NCBI RefSeq assembly: GCF_900109785.1
Contig: NZ_FOBH01000003.1
Coordinates: forward strand, 124,001 to 188,000
Source: Nitrosovibrio tenuis
GTDB taxonomy: Bacteria; Pseudomonadota; Gammaproteobacteria; Burkholderiales; Nitrosomonadaceae
Length of the DNA: 64,000 nucleotides
Direction of reading: 5' to 3'
The number at the start of each line of letters is the position of its first letter. Position 1 is the first letter of the stretch. This document shows positions 41,539 to 51,293 of this stretch, one piece after another. Under the pieces are notes generated by a model. The model made no database searches. It saw only the letters and a list, made by a program, of their open reading frames with translations, and had not been told where the DNA came from. Position numbers and translations under genes: made by a program.

Positions 41539-42983
41539 TCCGCTTTCGGCCCGTCCGGGCGCGGAACCTCTACCTTCTGTGAAGGGGCTTGACGCGCCTC
41601 GAGCAGCGTTTTAAGGGCAGTCAGCCGCACTTTCCAGGACGCAGCGGCCACGGGGTCGGTCGTCAGCGCTGATACGAGTTGGTCCACTCCATCAACCTTG
41701 GCGGAATCGCTGGCGTACAAAAAGCAGCGCAACTCCTCACTGGTTGAAATGCCTGTCCGGCGGACAAAGTCTGGATAATCTTCGCGCAGGTGAGACGCGA
41801 GCCAGGCCTGATCTATCCATTGCTGCAACTGGGTGTAGCTGAAACAGGTGCGCACGGCGAGATCCACCGCATCCGCGGTGCTCAGGTTTTCAACGTTGTC
41901 GAAACCCTCCCGCTCCAACCTCAATTCATGGGTATAGCTCATTCCTGCAAGCATGGAGAGAGGCAATGCGCGGTAGCTATCTGTGGGAATAATATTCCTC
42001 ATCGTTTTGAGCGCTATTCGTTCGATTGCCAGCGACGCGCGTTTGGGATAGAAGCCGAAGAAAAAGGCGACGACCGGCAACAGGCTCAGGCTAGCCGGTA
42101 TCGCTAACCCTGCCATATTAGACTCGGTCGTTGAGCCGCTCGCACCACTTGAGGCTGTGGCGGCGGTAGATTCAGTAGCAGGAGTGGACTCGGCGTGATG
42201 ATTATTCGTTGTGGCGCCTGAGACAGCGGGCCTGGCGTCAGCGGTGAACGCAAAAAAATCAAAAGCGAAGGAGAGTACGAGGGCGAGGATGCTGGCGACG
42301 ATCATGCGAATGGCGCCGTCCACAAAGGTGTGGGAGGTCAGATCGAGCGTGAAATAGGCGCGCACAACAGATCCGATAAAATATACATAGGCCCCCAGAA
42401 AGCCGAACTGGAAAGCGATCATGTTGCGAACGAGATGGGAATAGTAGGCTTGGGGGTCTTTCTCGAACAGCTCGACGAACGGCCCCATCGTCAACATATT
42501 CGAGCCCAGGCTGAAATTCAAACCCATCCCGGCAGCTGAAGAAACGGGTTTGAACAGGAGCAGGATCGACACGCCAAGCAGCACGACAGTCATGGTCAGC
42601 CAGACGCTGCCGCGGTATGTGCTGAAGGAAGCCCGGCGTCCCATCCTCCTGCGTACCTCGCTGCGGCGCTCGGGTGGAACATCGCGATACAAGCGGCGCT
42701 CTTTCCGATTTGCCATGGCCTGGATATAGCTTAGCGCAAGCGATGGCACGACCAATACCACCAGCAAGGCCATGACCAGGTTGTATTGGAAAAATACCGG
42801 ATCAAACCAGTGCGCTACCGCTCGAAAATCGGAATGTTGAGGGCTCCCCGCAGGTGGCGCGGGGACCAAGGCGGATTCCAGCCCGAGACCAATGAAAAGC
42901 GCTGCGGGCAGCACAAATACCAGCCAGTCGAACCAGGGCATATGCCATTTTTTCCCCCCTTTCCTATCCTCTGGCTGGTCCAT
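41535..42983 (-). CDS. Multi-span membrane protein, function unknown
   Basis: 482 residues with about six membrane helices (roughly 18-38, 68-90, 127-146, 195-218, 232-255 and 298-316). Residues 260-295 form a Ser/Thr/Ala-rich low-complexity segment ([19 protein letters not shown]) between the last helices. A polar cytoplasmic C-terminal domain (about 330-480) contains [13 protein letters not shown] and repeated helix-like units. I recognise no family. It lies 14 bp after the lipase gene and is probably co-transcribed with it. Confidence 0.72.
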   Translation of the reverse strand: MDQPEDRKGGKKWHMPWFDWLVFVLPAALFIGLGLESALVPAPPAGSPQHSDFRAVAHWFDPVFFQYNLVMALLVVLVVPSLALSYIQAMANRKERRLYRDVPPERRSEVRRRMGRRASFSTYRGSVWLTMTVVLLGVSILLLFKPVSSAAGMGLNFSLGSNMLTMGPFVELFEKDPQAYYSHLVRNMIAFQFGFLGAYVYFIGSVVRAYFTLDLTSHTFVDGAIRMIVASILALVLSFAFDFFAFTADARPAVSGATTNNHHAESTPATESTAATASSGASGSTTESNMAGLAIPASLSLLPVVAFFFGFYPKRASLAIERIALKTMRNIIPTDSYRALPLSMLAGMSYTHELRLEREGFDNVENLSTADAVDLAVRTCFSYTQLQQWIDQAWLASHLREDYPDFVRRTGISTSEELRCFLYASDSAKVDGVDQLVSALTTDPVAAASWKVRLTALKTLLEARQAPSQKVEVPRPDGPKAD

Positions 42984-42997
42984 GCTTTTATCCTTTA

Positions 42998-43726
42998 TTA
43001 AATGTTGTCGCGCTCTGCAGCAGCGGTTGCTTCGGCGGCGACTCGCGTCCAGAAAGCCAGGTGATCAAATGGCCGCCCGGATTGAGCATCAGGTAATCCC
43101 AGGCTCCAACCGATAAGCTCGATGTGATCCGAGCGTACCACACCACGGAATTGTCCCCATTGGGCGGAACTGACGGGCACCAGTCCATCGTTATCTTCAT
43201 CAATCGCACGCCCGTAGGGCCGGAGCCAGAACGGAAGCTCGCCAGGCGGGCGGCAACTCGCATAAGACATATAATGCACATCATCGCGGTCGGGAATGTG
43301 CATCGCCCTGCAGGCTTCCGGGGTCAGTTCGCGCAGACCTGGGTCGCCGATGTGTCGAATGTAAGCTTGAATCGGTCCGCGCGATTCGAGGAACCATCGT
43401 GCCAGAGGTGAACCCTGATGCGGGGTGGAAACGGTAATCAAGCTTTTGATACGCCGATCCGGATCAAGATGGGTAATCAAATACCGGGCATCCAGCCCCC
43501 CCATGCTGTGTCCAACCAATGCGAAAGCAGGAGTGTTGCTCCGAAAGAGTTTGTGGGCCAGCACCTCCGCACGCTCCGCTATTGTGCCGGCGGTCGGCAC
43601 TTCCGGCGTAAGCGGGTCAATATCCACGTGACACAACGCGTCTTTTACGCCCCGAAAATATTCGAAAGGCCCCCATTTCACGAAACCGAGGAAACCGTGC
43701 AGCAGCACGACTACCGGACGGACCAT
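42998..43726 (-). CDS. Alpha/beta-hydrolase, lipase/esterase-like
   Basis: A 242-residue protein with an N-terminal VVVLLHGFLGF oxyanion strand, the nucleophile elbow GHSMGG (Ser about 76), a candidate acid in EDNDGLVPVSSA, and a candidate His in FDHLAFW near the end. The layout resembles bacterial triacylglycerol lipases of the LipA/PGAP1-like group. There is no signal peptide, so it is probably cytoplasmic. It is paired with the membrane protein downstream, and the substrate is unknown. Confidence 0.8.
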   Translation of the reverse strand: MVRPVVVLLHGFLGFVKWGPFEYFRGVKDALCHVDIDPLTPEVPTAGTIAERAEVLAHKLFRSNTPAFALVGHSMGGLDARYLITHLDPDRRIKSLITVSTPHQGSPLARWFLESRGPIQAYIRHIGDPGLRELTPEACRAMHIPDRDDVHYMSYASCRPPGELPFWLRPYGRAIDEDNDGLVPVSSAQWGQFRGVVRSDHIELIGWSLGLPDAQSGRPFDHLAFWTRVAAEATAAAERDNI

Positions 43727-44157
43727 AAGTCCAGCTCATAAGAAATCATCAGATAGAGAATGTGGCGGCTCTGCTGCGGAGAATGCCGTTTTTGTGTTGA
43801 GGTTGACTCGGACCGCATATAGCTCACGGTTCAGATGAGTATTTCGGCCGCCATCTGTTTCATATTACACGATTTTTTGATTCTGGATGGCCGTTATGCG
43901 TGTAACATGGCCGCGCGCAGTTCTCTTCGAGGGGATATCTCCTCACTCGATAATTGTTTGATAGGCATGCCCGTGCGGCATGCTATAGGTGTAGATGGAT
44001 TATTGCCGACATGCACGAGCACAAGAGCCGTTTAACGAAAAAATTTCCGGCAATAGGTAGAGTCGCATGGGTCGATGGGAATATAATTAAACGACATATC
44101 AGGGATTAAACCAGGCAGGCGCTGCAATGATTCTCTAAATCGACGTGAACAGCTGAA
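43727..44157. other. Intergenic region, 431 bp
   Basis: Between the divergently read lipase gene and the SDR gene. It contains a strong hairpin at 43961-43986 and several TA-rich tracts that could be promoters. No coding sequence or RNA gene was recognised. Confidence 0.45.
43961..43986. promoter_or_regulatory. Intergenic hairpin upstream of the SDR gene
   Basis: GCATGCC and GGCATGC pair perfectly around a CGTGC loop, extended by ATA/TAT with one bulged G. The GCATGC palindrome occurs in both arms. It could be an operator or a dispersed repeat. Confidence 0.4.
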
Positions 44158-44937
44158 TTGAAAATAACTTGTGACATCAAGGATAAGATAGCGCTCGTCA
44201 CAGGAGCGAATAGGGGTATCGGCAAGGCCATAGTCGATGCCTTCCTGGATCATGGAGCAGCTAGAGTCTATGTGGCAGTTCGCCGCCTCGACTCTGCTGC
44301 ACCCCTGATCGAGCGTTACGGTGACAGGGTTCTTCCTGTCCAATTAGACCTGGCTAGGCCCGAGACCATCACAGCAATGGCCGGCAGGGCGGCGGATATC
44401 CAAGTGGTGGTCAATAGCGCGGCTGTGTTCATGGCTTCGACTCCGCTGGACGGCAATGCCATTGATGCGCTAGAGCTTGGGATGAAGATCAACGTACTCG
44501 GCCTTATCCGAATGGCTCAGGCCTTTGTCCCCGCTCTCAAGCAAAACGGCGGCGGGGCCTTAGTTCAGCTCAACTCCGTTGCATCGTTGGTGTGCGCTCC
44601 CAACTTCGCGACTCACTCCGCTTGCAAGGCTGCCGCGTATTCCCTCACACAGGCATTGCACGAATTGCTGGGGCAGCAGGGCATTGCAGTGCTGAGCGTG
44701 CACCCTGGCCTTATCGGGTCTGACATGGGTAACGCTGCTGGCTTGACAGGATCCGCCGAACCCCCTTCAGTTGTTGCCGAGGGAATAGTTGCCGCGCTGA
44801 AAGCGGGGGATTTTCATCTATTTCCCGATTCAATGGCTAAACGTGTGGGAAGCGCTTATCAAAGTTTCGCTGGCAGCGTGGTAGAAGCCGGGATTCCAGA
44901 ATACAGACCGAGAATCATGGTTTCGGTTGAGAAGTAG
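44158..44937 (+). CDS. Short-chain dehydrogenase-like protein with Tyr-to-His active-site change
   Basis: A 259-residue classical SDR fold: VTGANRGIGKAI nucleotide motif, VVNSAAVF in place of NNAG, and the catalytic Ser in LVQLNSVAS. The expected YxxxK reads H-S-A-C-K, so the catalytic Tyr is His153 (codon CAC at 44614-44616) with the Lys kept. Either the activity is altered or lost, or the base is an error. The only plausible start is TTG at 44158, since an in-frame stop lies just upstream, and no good ribosome binding site is seen. The substrate is unknown. It could be in early decay. Confidence 0.75.
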   Translation: MKITCDIKDKIALVTGANRGIGKAIVDAFLDHGAARVYVAVRRLDSAAPLIERYGDRVLPVQLDLARPETITAMAGRAADIQVVVNSAAVFMASTPLDGNAIDALELGMKINVLGLIRMAQAFVPALKQNGGGALVQLNSVASLVCAPNFATHSACKAAAYSLTQALHELLGQQGIAVLSVHPGLIGSDMGNAAGLTGSAEPPSVVAEGIVAALKAGDFHLFPDSMAKRVGSAYQSFAGSVVEAGIPEYRPRIMVSVEK

Positions 44938-45088
44938 CCCGCTATGCCCTATAAACAGTTTTCGGTCTGAGCATTTGCAGAACTATTAATTATTCCTGCA
45001 CTCCGCAATTATCCTTCGCTTCATTTGCAGAAACCGCATTGAGGCATACCCGAATAACCGATCTCGCTGAGATCCCAGGAGTATCACC

Positions 45089-47986
45089 ATGAACCATAAT
45101 ATTTTCAATTCGCTTCAAGACATTTCTCTTCCGGCAGGTGGAAAAGCAAAGTTCTATTCTCTTCCTGCTTTGGAAACAGCCGGCTTGGGGAAGATTTCAC
45201 GGCTGCCCGTTTCCATTCGCATTGTGCTCGAGTCCGTCTTGCGCAATTGCGATGGCGATAAGATCACTGACGCCCATGTGAAACGGTTGGCCGACTGGAA
45301 ACCCAACGCGGCGCGTATGGATGAGATTCCGTTTGTCGTGTCGCGCATCGTGTTACAAGACTTTACCGGTGTACCGCTCCTGGTCGATCTGGCGGCCATG
45401 CGCAGTGTGGCGCAAAGGATGGGAAAGGATCCCAAGCTTATTGAACCGCTAGTGCCCGTTGACCTGGTGGTTGATCATTCGGTCCAAGTCGATCATTACG
45501 GCGACAAACAGGCGCTCGAAATCAACATGGAAATCGAGTTCCGCCGCAACAATGAGCGCTACCAATTCATAAAATGGGGCATGCAGGCATTTAATACATT
45601 CAAGGTTGTCCCTCCCGGAATCGGAATTGTGCATCAGGTGAACCTCGAATATCTTGCCCACGGCGTGCACATGAAAGATGGCGTGGCATATCCCGACACC
45701 CTTGTTGGTACCGATTCTCATACCACGATGATCAATGGCATCGGCGTGGTAGGCTGGGGCGTCGGCGGAATCGAGGCCGAAGCCGGAATGCTGGGGCAGC
45801 CGGTTTACTTTCTCACACCGGACGTCGTTGGGGTTAATTTGACGGGTCGTTTGCCTGCCGGTGTTACCGCTACCGATCTGGTGCTGACTATTACGGAAAT
45901 GTTGCGTAAAGCGAATGTAGTGGGCAAGTTCGTCGAATTTTTTGGCGAAGGGACTGCATCGCTAACCGTGCCCGATCGTGCCACGATCGCCAACATGTCA
46001 CCTGAGTACGGCGCCACGATGGGTTTTTTTCCGGTGGATGACGCCACAATCGGGTATTTCAGGGACACCGGACGTAGCGAAGAGGAAATCGCGGCATTTC
46101 AGTCTTATTTCAAGGCCCAGAATCTGTATGGTGTTCCGCGCAAAGGCGACATCGACTACACACGGGAACTGGAGCTTGATCTGGGTACGGTTGCGCCTTC
46201 GCTGGCAGGACCCCGGCGGCCTCAGGATCGAATCGAAATCGGCAACGTAAAATCAAGGTTTGTCGAACTCTTTGCCAAGCCCGTCACAGGTGGGGGTTAT
46301 GGAAAAGATACGGCGGGTCTGGACCAACGCTATCCGGTGCGCAATTGCGTGGAAAAAGATATACATGGCGAAACGGGTATTGCTGGCGCAGGGCCGGATA
46401 ACGGAGGCACAGGCGATGTTTCATCGCAACCCGGGAGTGCACGGAAGCAGGCGGAGATGGGTAATAACCTGCAACCTGGAAGTGCGCGGAACCTCACTGA
46501 AATGGTCAGTAATCGCCCGATACTGAATATGGAAGAGGCGCCGCAATGCATATCAAATGGACCCTTCGACCTGGGCAATGGCGATGTTCTGATTGCGGCC
46601 ATCACATCCTGTACGAATACCTCCAACCCCAGTGTGCTGCTGGCAGCGGGGTTACTGGCAAAGAAAGCGGTAGAAAAAGGGCTGGCGGTTAAACGGCACA
46701 TCAAGACCTCGCTTGCGCCTGGATCGCGCGTCGTGACGGAGTATCTGACGGCTACGGGCCTGTTACCTTATCTGGAGAAGCTCGGTTTTAATCTCGCAGG
46801 CTATGGTTGCACCACTTGCATCGGCAACTCTGGACCGCTATCAGAACCGATCGAGGAAGCCGTGGTGACGAATGATCTGGTCTGTGCCGCGGTACTTTCG
46901 GGCAACCGCAACTTCGAAGCACGAATTCACCCAAACATCCGCGCCAATTTTCTGGCGTCTCCCCCCCTGGTCGTGGCGTATGCCATCGCAGGTACCATGC
47001 TGAAGGATTTGACGAACGAGCCGCTGGGGCTCGGCGAGGGCGAAAAACCCGTTTGGCTCAAGGACGTCTGGCCGAGCGACGACGAAGTCCGCGCACTGAT
47101 CAAATTTGCCGCCGATGGGGAAACGTTTCGCCGGCTCTACAGCAACCTTACCCAGAATCAGCTGTTGTGGAACAATGTTCCATCAGTCTCGGGGCAGATC
47201 TATAGTTGGCCGAAATCCACCTATATTGCCGAGCCGCCATTCTTTCAGGATTTTTCCATGCAGCCCTCGCAACCGGGGGGAATACAAGATGCCCGCGCGC
47301 TGGCCATATTTGGCGATTCATTAACCACCGATCACATCAGCCCTGCTGGCTCAATAAAAGAAACTTCCCCCGCGGGCAAGTATCTGCTTGCAAATGGCGT
47401 ATCCAGGATGAACTTCAACAGTTATGGGGCGCGCCGGGGCAACCATGAGGTGATGATGCGCGGCACTTTTGCCAATGTGCGCATCAAAAACCTGATGATA
47501 CCGGGCAGTGAAGGTGGAATTACCCTGCATCAGCCGGATGGCCAGCAGATGAGTATTTATGATGCAGCCATGAAATATATTGCGGATGGCGTATCGACAG
47601 TGGTATTTGGAGGCGAAGAATATGGCACGGGATCAAGCCGCGACTGGGCAGCAAAAGGAACTCAGCTGCTCGGTGTCAAGGCGGTAATCGCGAAGAGCTT
47701 CGAACGCATACATCGGAGCAATCTCGTGGGCATGGGTGTGCTGCCGCTGCAATTCAAGGAAAATGACAGCGTTCAGTCATTGGGCATCAAAGGCAATGAA
47801 CAGTTTGACCTTCTGGGGTTGAGAGACATTCGCCCTCAGCAGAGCGTGTCACTTGTTATTCGCGGCGCCGATGGTTCGCGCCGAGAAGTGGACTTATTAT
47901 GCAGAATAGATACGGGTATAGAGGTAGACTATTACATGCATGGCGGGATACTGCCATACGTTCTCAGACATCTTATGACAAAGTGA
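45089..47986 (+). CDS. acnA: Aconitate hydratase A with a tandem-repeat insert
   Basis: A 965-residue aconitase interconverting citrate and isocitrate. In the methylcitrate cycle it may also hydrate 2-methyl-cis-aconitate. [4Fe-4S] ligands are Cys508 (SCTNTSNPS), Cys574 and Cys577 ([10 protein letters not shown]). It contains [37 protein letters not shown] and the swivel domain [16 protein letters not shown]. It is some 65-75 residues longer than usual. The excess at about 415-485 is Gly/Asn-rich and includes a 15-residue tandem repeat. AGGAG precedes the ATG. It is AcnA-like rather than AcnB-like. Confidence 0.94.
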   Translation: MNHNIFNSLQDISLPAGGKAKFYSLPALETAGLGKISRLPVSIRIVLESVLRNCDGDKITDAHVKRLADWKPNAARMDEIPFVVSRIVLQDFTGVPLLVDLAAMRSVAQRMGKDPKLIEPLVPVDLVVDHSVQVDHYGDKQALEINMEIEFRRNNERYQFIKWGMQAFNTFKVVPPGIGIVHQVNLEYLAHGVHMKDGVAYPDTLVGTDSHTTMINGIGVVGWGVGGIEAEAGMLGQPVYFLTPDVVGVNLTGRLPAGVTATDLVLTITEMLRKANVVGKFVEFFGEGTASLTVPDRATIANMSPEYGATMGFFPVDDATIGYFRDTGRSEEEIAAFQSYFKAQNLYGVPRKGDIDYTRELELDLGTVAPSLAGPRRPQDRIEIGNVKSRFVELFAKPVTGGGYGKDTAGLDQRYPVRNCVEKDIHGETGIAGAGPDNGGTGDVSSQPGSARKQAEMGNNLQPGSARNLTEMVSNRPILNMEEAPQCISNGPFDLGNGDVLIAAITSCTNTSNPSVLLAAGLLAKKAVEKGLAVKRHIKTSLAPGSRVVTEYLTATGLLPYLEKLGFNLAGYGCTTCIGNSGPLSEPIEEAVVTNDLVCAAVLSGNRNFEARIHPNIRANFLASPPLVVAYAIAGTMLKDLTNEPLGLGEGEKPVWLKDVWPSDDEVRALIKFAADGETFRRLYSNLTQNQLLWNNVPSVSGQIYSWPKSTYIAEPPFFQDFSMQPSQPGGIQDARALAIFGDSLTTDHISPAGSIKETSPAGKYLLANGVSRMNFNSYGARRGNHEVMMRGTFANVRIKNLMIPGSEGGITLHQPDGQQMSIYDAAMKYIADGVSTVVFGGEEYGTGSSRDWAAKGTQLLGVKAVIAKSFERIHRSNLVGMGVLPLQFKENDSVQSLGIKGNEQFDLLGLRDIRPQQSVSLVIRGADGSRREVDLLCRIDTGIEVDYYMHGGILPYVLRHLMTK
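46427..46516 (+). repeat. 45-bp tandem repeat inside acnA
   Basis: Two copies (46427-46471 and 46472-46516) encode [15 protein letters not shown] and [15 protein letters not shown]. The first six residues are identical and the EM pair is kept, while the rest has diverged. The repeat is in frame and sits in the insert between the third and fourth structural parts of aconitase. Confidence 0.75.
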
Positions 47987-48015
47987 CATTATCATCACGG
48001 CTTTCATACGACAAG

Positions 48016-48079
48016 CCGGGCTACTCAGCTTGAACCACGTTTAGGGGAGGGCGGAATTGGTTCCCGCCGAGTAGCCCGG
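48016..48079. terminator. Long inverted repeat between convergent acnA and crp-like genes
   Basis: CCGGGCTACTC (48016-48026) and GAGTAGCCCGG (48069-48079) are perfect 11-bp arms. The interior holds a second smaller stem (GGCGG / CCGCC). The element lies 29 bp after acnA and 8 bp from the stop of the leftward regulator, fitting a bidirectional transcription barrier, although there is no clear T-run. Confidence 0.5.
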
Positions 48080-48087
48080 GGCTCTCC

Positions 48088-48861
48088 TCAGTTTACTGAC
48101 CACAATTGCTTGCTTGTGCTTGGCTTAGCGGGCTCCTGAACAGTGTCGGGAACATGATTCCATAACAACCGGTCATATTCGTCATTAACGACGGCATAGC
48201 ACTCGCATACGGTGTCCTCCAGCTCTTCACGGTCCAGTACAGTGATATGGCCACGGCTATACCGGATCGCTCCGATCGTTTGCAATTTAAGAGCAGCTTG
48301 GGTTACGCTTTCCCGCCGAACGCCCAACATGATCGCTATCTGCTCGTGTGTCATTTGCATTTCTTCGCCTGACAGCCGGTCTAAACTCATTAACAGGAAA
48401 CGGCACAACTGCTGCTCTATATTATGGTGACGATTGCATACCGCATTCTGCGAGGTTTGAGTAATCAACGCCTGGGTATAGCGCAATATCACATGCTGTA
48501 AATTACCGCCCCGGTCGAATTCCTTTTTTAAAGTGTTCGCCTTGATCCGGTAACCATTTCCCGCGCTTTGCACCACGATTCCGGCTGGCGTGCCGCCACC
48601 GCCCAAAAGAGCGGATATACCGGTTAGCCCCTCATTGCCGATAATTGCAAGCCGTACCGATGCCCCGTTCTCTATGGCATATAACGGCGCCACAATACTG
48701 CTGGTGGGGAAATACATATGAGTAACAGCGGCGCGTGGTTCATAAATGGTTTGCCCCAACGGCATTGATACAAATTCGAGATACGGAAGAAGCCGTGCAT
48801 AATCTTCCGGGGGCAGGGCTGCAAGGATTCGGTTTTGCTTTGGGCTTTGCAAGAGAAACAT
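48088..48861 (-). CDS. Crp/Fnr-family transcriptional regulator
   Basis: A 257-residue regulator with an N-terminal cyclic-nucleotide-binding fold (LPLGQTIYEPRAAVTHMYFPTSSIV..) and a C-terminal winged helix (THEQIAIMLGVRRESVTQAALKLQTIGAIRYSRGHITVLD, about 178-217). There is no N-terminal cysteine cluster, so it is not an oxygen-sensing FNR. The sensor pocket lacks an evident cAMP arginine-serine motif, so the ligand is unknown. ACAGGAGG precedes the ATG at 48861. It is monocistronic with a long upstream region. Confidence 0.88.
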   Translation of the reverse strand: MFLLQSPKQNRILAALPPEDYARLLPYLEFVSMPLGQTIYEPRAAVTHMYFPTSSIVAPLYAIENGASVRLAIIGNEGLTGISALLGGGGTPAGIVVQSAGNGYRIKANTLKKEFDRGGNLQHVILRYTQALITQTSQNAVCNRHHNIEQQLCRFLLMSLDRLSGEEMQMTHEQIAIMLGVRRESVTQAALKLQTIGAIRYSRGHITVLDREELEDTVCECYAVVNDEYDRLLWNHVPDTVQEPAKPSTSKQLWSVN

Positions 48862-48947
48862 AAAACACCTCCTGTAAGAGAATCTCTGGATAAGCCCCAG
48901 GTCGGGGCTATTACGAAACGCCTCTATCTCAACATATTTTTATCGGC

Positions 48948-48973
48948 GTATTCTTGTTCGGTATTTTTGTTCG
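48948..48973. repeat. Tandem 13-bp duplication in the regulator upstream region
   Basis: GTATTCTTGTTCG is followed directly by GTATTTTTGTTCG with one mismatch. It lies about 90 bp upstream of the Crp-like gene and could be a pair of operator half-sites. Confidence 0.4.
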
Positions 48974-49142
48974 CTTTCTTCCCCGCTTAGAGGATCCTCT
49001 ATTCGAGATTCGGTACACGGGTAAGGTCTGGTTTGTTCCAGCGGTCAGCAACCCGGCACTTAGTTACTTAAAAGCATTTTTCGTGCCAGGATAATAAAGC
49101 ACGCTTAAACAAGAGCTTAAATTACGGATGACTAACAATAGG

Positions 49143-49177
49143 CGGATTGCTGTTGCTTTTCAGCAACACAAGATCCG
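49143..49177. ncRNA. Two-tier hairpin, possible small RNA or regulatory element
   Basis: The inner stem TGTTGCT / AGCAACA (7 bp, 4-nt loop) is nested inside an outer stem CGGAT / ATCCG. It sits in the middle of the 742-bp non-coding region. There is no following T-run, so it is not a simple terminator. The RNA assignment is speculative. Confidence 0.25.
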
Positions 49178-49590
49178 TGGGAAGTAGTAATTCGTTGATA
49201 ACAACCGATTATTATATGTCGTTAAATCACGACGTACCATGACAGGATTATGACTCAGCTACCGACATACCATTATGTAATTATGAATCAATTACTTAAT
49301 CGCAGAAATCGAAACGTGGGATAGACTCGGATAGGCTATTGAGCAACCTTTACAGGCCGGCCCCGGAAGCTGGCTTATTGGTGGCCTTGAGCAGCTTTTC
49401 AAAAAATTTAAATGAGGTGATTAAACGAGCAACGAAAAATGACTGCCAAGGAAAGGGGCAACTTAACAGCTCTTAGATGGCAGGGATGGAAGCGGGGATA
49501 GGGAAACATACAGGGAAACCGAATGGATAGTAGAGCAGTGAGGGGGGGAATACGGCAACTCTGCCAAAAAAACCGGCCTTATTCAAAACG

Positions 49591-49607
49591 CTGATCTTTT
49601 CGATCAG
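49591..49607 (-). terminator. Possible terminator after panC
   Basis: CTGATC / GATCAG (6 bp, 5-nt loop) overlaps the panC stop. Read leftward it is followed by CGTTTTGAAT and then a T7 tract about 20 nt later. It is plausible as the end of the pcnB-panC transcript, although the first T-tract is short. Confidence 0.4.
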
Positions 49608-50440
49608 GTCTTGACGTCTATTTCCAAATTATCTATCAGCCGGGTCTTACCCAGCCTTGCTGCTCCGAGTACCACTATATTTTGGTCGCACTCGGACGCT
49701 GGAGCCAGGGTATCGCGATGCCGAAGGGCGATATAATCAACCTTCCACCCGTGTCCACATAGAATTTTCTTTGCATTTTCCTCTAAATCATGAAAATTCC
49801 GGCGGCCACCCTCTACTCTCTGTTTGACCTGCGATAAAACCTGATACAACCGCGTTGCCTCGGCACGTTCCTCATGCGTCAAATAACGGTTGCGAGAGCT
49901 CAACGCCAGGTTATCCGCGGCGCGTACCGTTTCTCCCGCCACAATTTCCACTGGTACGTTTAATTGCTGTACCAATTCACGCATAAGATGCAGTTGCTGA
50001 TAATCCTTTTTCCCAAATATTGCCACTTGCGGTTGTACGATATTGAAAAGTTTTAATACCACGGTCGATACGCCGCGGAAAAATCCCGGGCGAAACTGGC
50101 CTTCCAGCATGTCCGTTACCGGGGGAGGATCGAGCATGAACTCCTGCTTCACTGGATACAGGCTTTTTTCGCCTGGTGCGAACACGATATGGACGTCGCG
50201 ATTTTTGAGCAGTTTGCAGTCATCGGCCAGCGTTCGAGGATATTGGTCAAAATCCTCCGCCGGCGCGAATTGCAGACGGTTCACAAAAATGCTCACTACC
50301 ACGCGATCCGCTTTCTGTTGCGCGGTTTGGACAAGGGATAAATGGCCCTCGTGCAGGTTGCCCATAGTCGGCACGAAGCCAATGGAAGACTCGTGTTTGA
50401 GGCGAGCGCGCAAAGATGCGATGTCAGTGATGATTTCCAC
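49604..50440 (-). CDS. panC: Pantothenate synthetase
   Basis: A 278-residue enzyme joining pantoate and beta-alanine using ATP. It shows the HIGH-like [71 protein letters not shown] and the KMSKS-like [10 protein letters not shown]. Position 20 after PTMG is Asn rather than the usual Tyr/Ala, probably neutral. It lies 13 bp after panB. Confidence 0.96.
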   Translation of the reverse strand: MEIITDIASLRARLKHESSIGFVPTMGNLHEGHLSLVQTAQQKADRVVVSIFVNRLQFAPAEDFDQYPRTLADDCKLLKNRDVHIVFAPGEKSLYPVKQEFMLDPPPVTDMLEGQFRPGFFRGVSTVVLKLFNIVQPQVAIFGKKDYQQLHLMRELVQQLNVPVEIVAGETVRAADNLALSSRNRYLTHEERAEATRLYQVLSQVKQRVEGGRRNFHDLEENAKKILCGHGWKVDYIALRHRDTLAPASECDQNIVVLGAARLGKTRLIDNLEIDVKT

Positions 50441-50453
50441 GCTCGACCTGGAA

Positions 50454-51245
50454 TCAGAAAATATGTTCGGGCCCGGGAAATTCTCCAGTCTTCACCGCCT
50501 TGACGTAATTAGCCGCTGCCTCGTGGATACTTCCTGCTCCGCTCATGAAATTTTTCATGAATCGGGCCTTCTTGCCGGAATAGATGCCGAGCATATCGTA
50601 CAGGACCAGCACTTGCGCAGAGCAATCCCTGCCCGCGCCAATACCAATGGTAGGAATGGATAGCTTTTCGGTAACCTGTTTTGCAACCGAGGCGGGGACC
50701 ACTTCCATCAATAGCATGCCGGCACCCGCATTTTCCAGGGCAACCGCATCTTCCAACAACTGTTTTGCCTGATAGTCAGTTCTGCCCTGTAGTTTATAAC
50801 CGCCCAACTGGTGTACCGACTGGGGCGTCAAACCGATGTGGCCGCAAACGGGGATTCCACGGCGGGTGAGAAATTCAACCGTTTCCGCCATCACGCAGCC
50901 GCCCTCGATCTTGACCATACTCGCTCCAGCCGCCATGAGTTCGGCGGCATTCTCGAACGTGTCCTCCGGACTCACCTGGGAGGTACCGAAGGGCATGTCA
51001 GCCATAATAAATGCTTTACTTGAACCACGCGTCACGCAATGGGTGTGGTATACCATGTCATCGAGCGTTACCGGCAAAGTGCTCTCTTCACCTTGCAACA
51101 CGTTGCCCAGCGAATCGCCCACCAGCAGAATATCTACGCCCGCGTTTTCCAGCAACGTGGCAAAACTTGAGTCATAACAGGTGAGAATGGCAATTTTCTC
51201 GCCATCATCCCGCATTTTTTGCAAAGCATCCTGTGTAGTACGCAT
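50454..51245 (-). CDS. panB: 3-methyl-2-oxobutanoate hydroxymethyltransferase
   Basis: A 263-residue barrel enzyme adding a hydroxymethyl group from methylene-tetrahydrofolate to ketoisovalerate, the first committed step to pantothenate. Seen are [31 protein letters not shown], the Mg ligands and [22 protein letters not shown] and [14 protein letters not shown]. It is in the pcnB-folK-dNK-panB-panC operon. Confidence 0.96.
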   Translation of the reverse strand: MRTTQDALQKMRDDGEKIAILTCYDSSFATLLENAGVDILLVGDSLGNVLQGEESTLPVTLDDMVYHTHCVTRGSSKAFIMADMPFGTSQVSPEDTFENAAELMAAGASMVKIEGGCVMAETVEFLTRRGIPVCGHIGLTPQSVHQLGGYKLQGRTDYQAKQLLEDAVALENAGAGMLLMEVVPASVAKQVTEKLSIPTIGIGAGRDCSAQVLVLYDMLGIYSGKKARFMKNFMSGAGSIHEAAANYVKAVKTGEFPGPEHIF

Positions 51246-51293
51246 ATCGGACTCCTCATTTAGTTTGATCGCGTAAGGGCCATTAAAAATTCC

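Larger units (their letters stand above)
48862..49603. other. Long non-coding region, 742 bp
   Basis: Between the start of the Crp-like gene and the end of panC. It contains a hairpin at 48893-48909 (AGCCCC / GGGGCT), a tandem 13-bp duplication at 48948-48973, a two-tier hairpin at 49143-49177 and a GTCGT...ACGAC stem near 49217. I see no supported coding frame, tRNA or known RNA family. The length and structure make it a candidate for a regulatory RNA. Confidence 0.5.
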
